A stretch of DNA of 64,000 nt from Pseudomonas putida (GTDB lineage Bacteria; Pseudomonadota; Gammaproteobacteria; Pseudomonadales; Pseudomonadaceae): the NCBI RefSeq assembly GCF_028682175.1, contig NZ_JANHKS010000012.1, positions 62,001 to 126,000 of the forward strand. Reading direction: 5' to 3'. This document shows, in pieces, positions 62,050 through 64,000 of this stretch. The translations under genes were made by a program, and so were the position numbers. The notes beneath the pieces were generated by a model, which saw nothing but the letters and a program-made list of their open reading frames with translations, was not told the origin of the DNA and searched no databases. Position 1 is the first letter of the stretch. Every line of letters starts with the position of its first letter.

Positions 62050-62502
62050 TCAACGCAGGCGGTGGCGATAGCCGCTGAGTTCAGGGCCATCCAGGAAGAG
62101 AGGAATGTTAAACACGGCACGCATTGCGCGAACCATGAGAGCTCTGGCTTGGCGGCGCTGCTCGCGCAGGTCGGCGATCAGCTCAGCAAGAAATTTGCGG
62201 TGGCGAGAGAAAACGGCATTTGAGCCATATACGCCAATGGCAGTGTCTACTGCATTGAGCAACCTCAGTACGCGGCAGTAGAAACTCGCTTTTCTCTCCT
62301 CACTGACTTGCCCCAACGCTCGCTCAGCAAGCAGAGTGGCTAGCGAATGGTTCAAGTGCTCCTTGCGAATGTCGAACACGGGGCCACATTCTTGCTCAAG
62401 CCTCGCTAGCTCGATTTTGATCTCTTGGGTGACAGGATCGAGCACACCGTCAGCGTGCGCTGGCAGTTCGTTGTGCTGTTCCTGTAAATCGTACTCAACC
62501 AT
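62050..62502 (-). CDS. Hypothetical helical protein
   Basis: 150 residues from the ATG at 62502 (MVEYDLQEQHNELPAHADGV); upstream codons in the open frame are not coding in character. It is helical and charged: QEIKIELARLEQECGPVFDI, KASFYCRVLRLLNAVDTAIG, FLAELIADLREQRRQARALM. It ends in a basic stretch (SGYRHRLR). It is in the same direction as the chemoreceptor gene upstream, 184 bases away. No family recognised. Confidence 0.55.
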   Translation of the reverse strand: MVEYDLQEQHNELPAHADGVLDPVTQEIKIELARLEQECGPVFDIRKEHLNHSLATLLAERALGQVSEERKASFYCRVLRLLNAVDTAIGVYGSNAVFSRHRKFLAELIADLREQRRQARALMVRAMRAVFNIPLFLDGPELSGYRHRLR

Positions 62503-62686
62503 AGGGATTCTCTTGAGGTGCCCCGACGCCAAAGATATCGACTGCCAGCCAAGCCTGCAACGGCCACTTTTAATCCCCCAACTCAGCCAGGCTGGAGCAG
62601 CCGATACGCTATTGGCCTTGAAGAGCCTTTCCCCAGTTGCGATTGAGCGGATCACAATGGCCTCATCGTGACGAGGCCACGTACAC

Positions 62687-64000
62687 CTAACCTCTGAACA
62701 AAACAGACAGATCCAGCTGAGCATTGGCTAACTGGCTTATCTTCCCGCCGATCTCATCACTCACTTTGGCTTGCGCCGTACTCTCGCTGGCAAGACCAGC
62801 GATATGCGTAGTCTTCTGGTTGATGTCCTCAGCCACCACGCTCTGCTCCTCAACAGCCGCAGCCATTTGCGTACTGGTCATGCTGATGTGATTGATCTGG
62901 CGAGCGATCGACTGCAAAACCGTTCGTACCGCATCTACGTCATCGTTCGCCCGTGAGGTCGCAGCGGCGCCTTTTTCTACAGCACTGATAGCCGTACGAC
63001 CGCCTTCCCGAAGCGACATGATCGACTCCTGGATCTGGCCTGTAGCATCCCGGGTTCGTGAGGCGAGCGCTCTGACCTCGTCAGCAACGACAGCAAACCC
63101 ACGCCCGGAATCACCGGCCCGCGCAGCCTCGATCGCCGCATTCAGCGCAAGTAGGTTTGTTTGCTCCGCAATCCCGTGAATGGCGTCGGTGATGCCACTG
63201 ATGGACTCAACCGCATCGGCCAAAGCACTCACCTCGTCGCCGATATCTCGAACGCACGTGGCCAGAAGATCCGTGGAAGATTTGCTTTGCATCGCAGCAC
63301 TCTCCCCGTCAGTGGCGAGCTGATCGGCAGCGCTCGCGGCATCTGCCGCACCCTGAAGACCCCTGGAGAGCTCCTGAATAGTGAGAGTCATCTGCTGCAT
63401 AGCTGATGCCGACTCTTCGGTCTCCACCAACTGACGTTCGAGCCTGGCGACCTGAGCCTGAGTTATTCCCAGAGAGTCGCTGGAATAACCCAAGAGAACC
63501 TTGGCATTGATCTGCGCCCGACCTGCCAGCGTGCGCATCCTGACCCCCAACTGGTGAAGGGCTGCTTCTAGCACTGCGCCATGACGAGACTTGTCCACAT
63601 ACACGTCAGCCAACAATGGCGAAGGCACGAGCTCTTTTTGGTTCGTGGATAAGATGTGCGCCCGGCTACGGCCCCGAACCCATTGTGATGCAATCGTCCA
63701 TCCCACCCCGATGAGAAGTACGCCACCCCAGGTTGGGTCGAGGGCTTTGACGCTCATCGCAACGCCTGTCGACAGTCCAAGAACAACCACCGGCAGGTAC
63801 GAGAAAAGCGCTGAAATACGTGGCAGTAAGCTGCCGGTACCGCTGGGACTTAGGTGGTTATAGACCTTCTCCGCGCGGCGCTGCACGACGGGATTCAGCG
63901 GGTGATAAAGCGCGCCGAACGCAAAAATGTTGCCCGCTTTGATCAGTGGCATGAAGTACGCCTCACACCAGAAGGTTTGGCCTTCCTTCGACCTTCCACG
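62687..64000 (-). CDS. Aer-like methyl-accepting chemoreceptor (5' end outside window)
   Basis: The frame enters from the right edge ([10 protein letters not shown], part of a PAS domain) and continues through [20 protein letters not shown], two adjacent hydrophobic segments ([33 protein letters not shown]) and a signalling domain with the hairpin tip [20 protein letters not shown]. More than 430 residues are visible. This is the layout of energy-taxis receptors such as Aer, which sense redox through flavin bound to the PAS domain and signal to CheA/CheW. The cofactor is not shown. An ATG at 63952 is inside the PAS domain and is not the true start. Confidence 0.87.
   Translation of the reverse strand, partial: RGRSKEGQTFWCEAYFMPLIKAGNIFAFGALYHPLNPVVQRRAEKVYNHLSPSGTGSLLPRISALFSYLPVVVLGLSTGVAMSVKALDPTWGGVLLIGVGWTIASQWVRGRSRAHILSTNQKELVPSPLLADVYVDKSRHGAVLEAALHQLGVRMRTLAGRAQINAKVLLGYSSDSLGITQAQVARLERQLVETEESASAMQQMTLTIQELSRGLQGAADAASAADQLATDGESAAMQSKSSTDLLATCVRDIGDEVSALADAVESISGITDAIHGIAEQTNLLALNAAIEAARAGDSGRGFAVVADEVRALASRTRDATGQIQESIMSLREGGRTAISAVEKGAAATSRANDDVDAVRTVLQSIARQINHISMTSTQMAAAVEEQSVVAEDINQKTTHIAGLASESTAQAKVSDEIGGKISQLANAQLDLSVLFRG

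Noticed and set aside
1..64000. CRISPR arrays, rRNA operons and insertion sequences
   Set aside because: No regularly spaced repeats, no rRNA-like sequence and no transposase gene were seen on either strand.

Overview
The window reads as a chromosome segment of a Pseudomonas, most likely of the P. fluorescens group. The support is three REPIN-type hairpins of the fluorescens kind, high-GC codon use in the left half, and a hydroquinone gene order that matches the hap cluster described in P. fluorescens ACB. It falls into two halves of very different character.

Left half (1 to about 31.9 kb) is ordinary chromosome plus an aromatic-catabolism locus. First come transport, sulfur-scavenging and housekeeping genes: an amino-acid ABC binding protein, LysR, esterase, flavin monooxygenase with a sulfonate-type binding protein, hemerythrin, bile-acid-symporter family, and a diguanylate cyclase. 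From 11.0 to 30.0 kb there is a p-nitrophenol/hydroquinone-type degradation locus. It has a PnpA-like flavin monooxygenase (20.7-21.9 kb), a PnpB-like benzoquinone reductase (22.4 kb), and a seven-gene operon in the order hapC-D-E-F-G-H-I (28.97 down to 23.19 kb). These would take benzoquinone/hydroquinone through 4-hydroxymuconic semialdehyde and maleylacetate to beta-ketoadipate. A LysR gene sits at the end (29.1-30.0 kb), a second PnpA paralog with its own divergent LysR at 11.0-13.7 kb, and between them a four-gene envelope set (DUF1302, DUF1329, Ycf48-like, RND/MMPL). Six copies of a GTT-N11-AAC palindrome precede the catabolic and regulatory transcription units and tie them into one regulon. 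A pirin and a RelB/YafQ-type toxin-antitoxin pair close this half.

Right half (from about 31.94 kb) is a genomic island. Its left end is a displaced 3' fragment of a tRNA-Ser-like gene (31942-31965). It then carries a three-component ABC (ABC-3C) defence-type locus whose third gene is split between two frames, a TetR regulator, and the three-gene recombination module gmtY-gmtZ-gmtX (38.66-44.19 kb), the hallmark of Gamma-Mobile-Trio elements. The cargo follows: an AT-rich two-gene cassette with a superfamily-1 helicase-like ATPase, flanked by two copies of a small ORF; a degenerate response regulator and a lone RsbT-like kinase; a zinc-ribbon protein; a four-gene operon coding for a kinase, a kinase-adenylosuccinate-synthetase-like fusion, a DUF7002-like protein and a Nudix hydrolase; a divergent PD-(D/E)xK nuclease-like protein; a lipase lipoprotein; a cluster of small hypothetical proteins; a two-HTH regulator; and an Aer-like chemoreceptor cut by the window end. 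The right end of the island is not visible.

The most promising undescribed systems are the kinase/PurA-like/DUF7002/Nudix operon, whose PurA-like domain has Ser where PurA has its catalytic Asp, and the two-gene helicase cassette, both carried as cargo of a GMT element.
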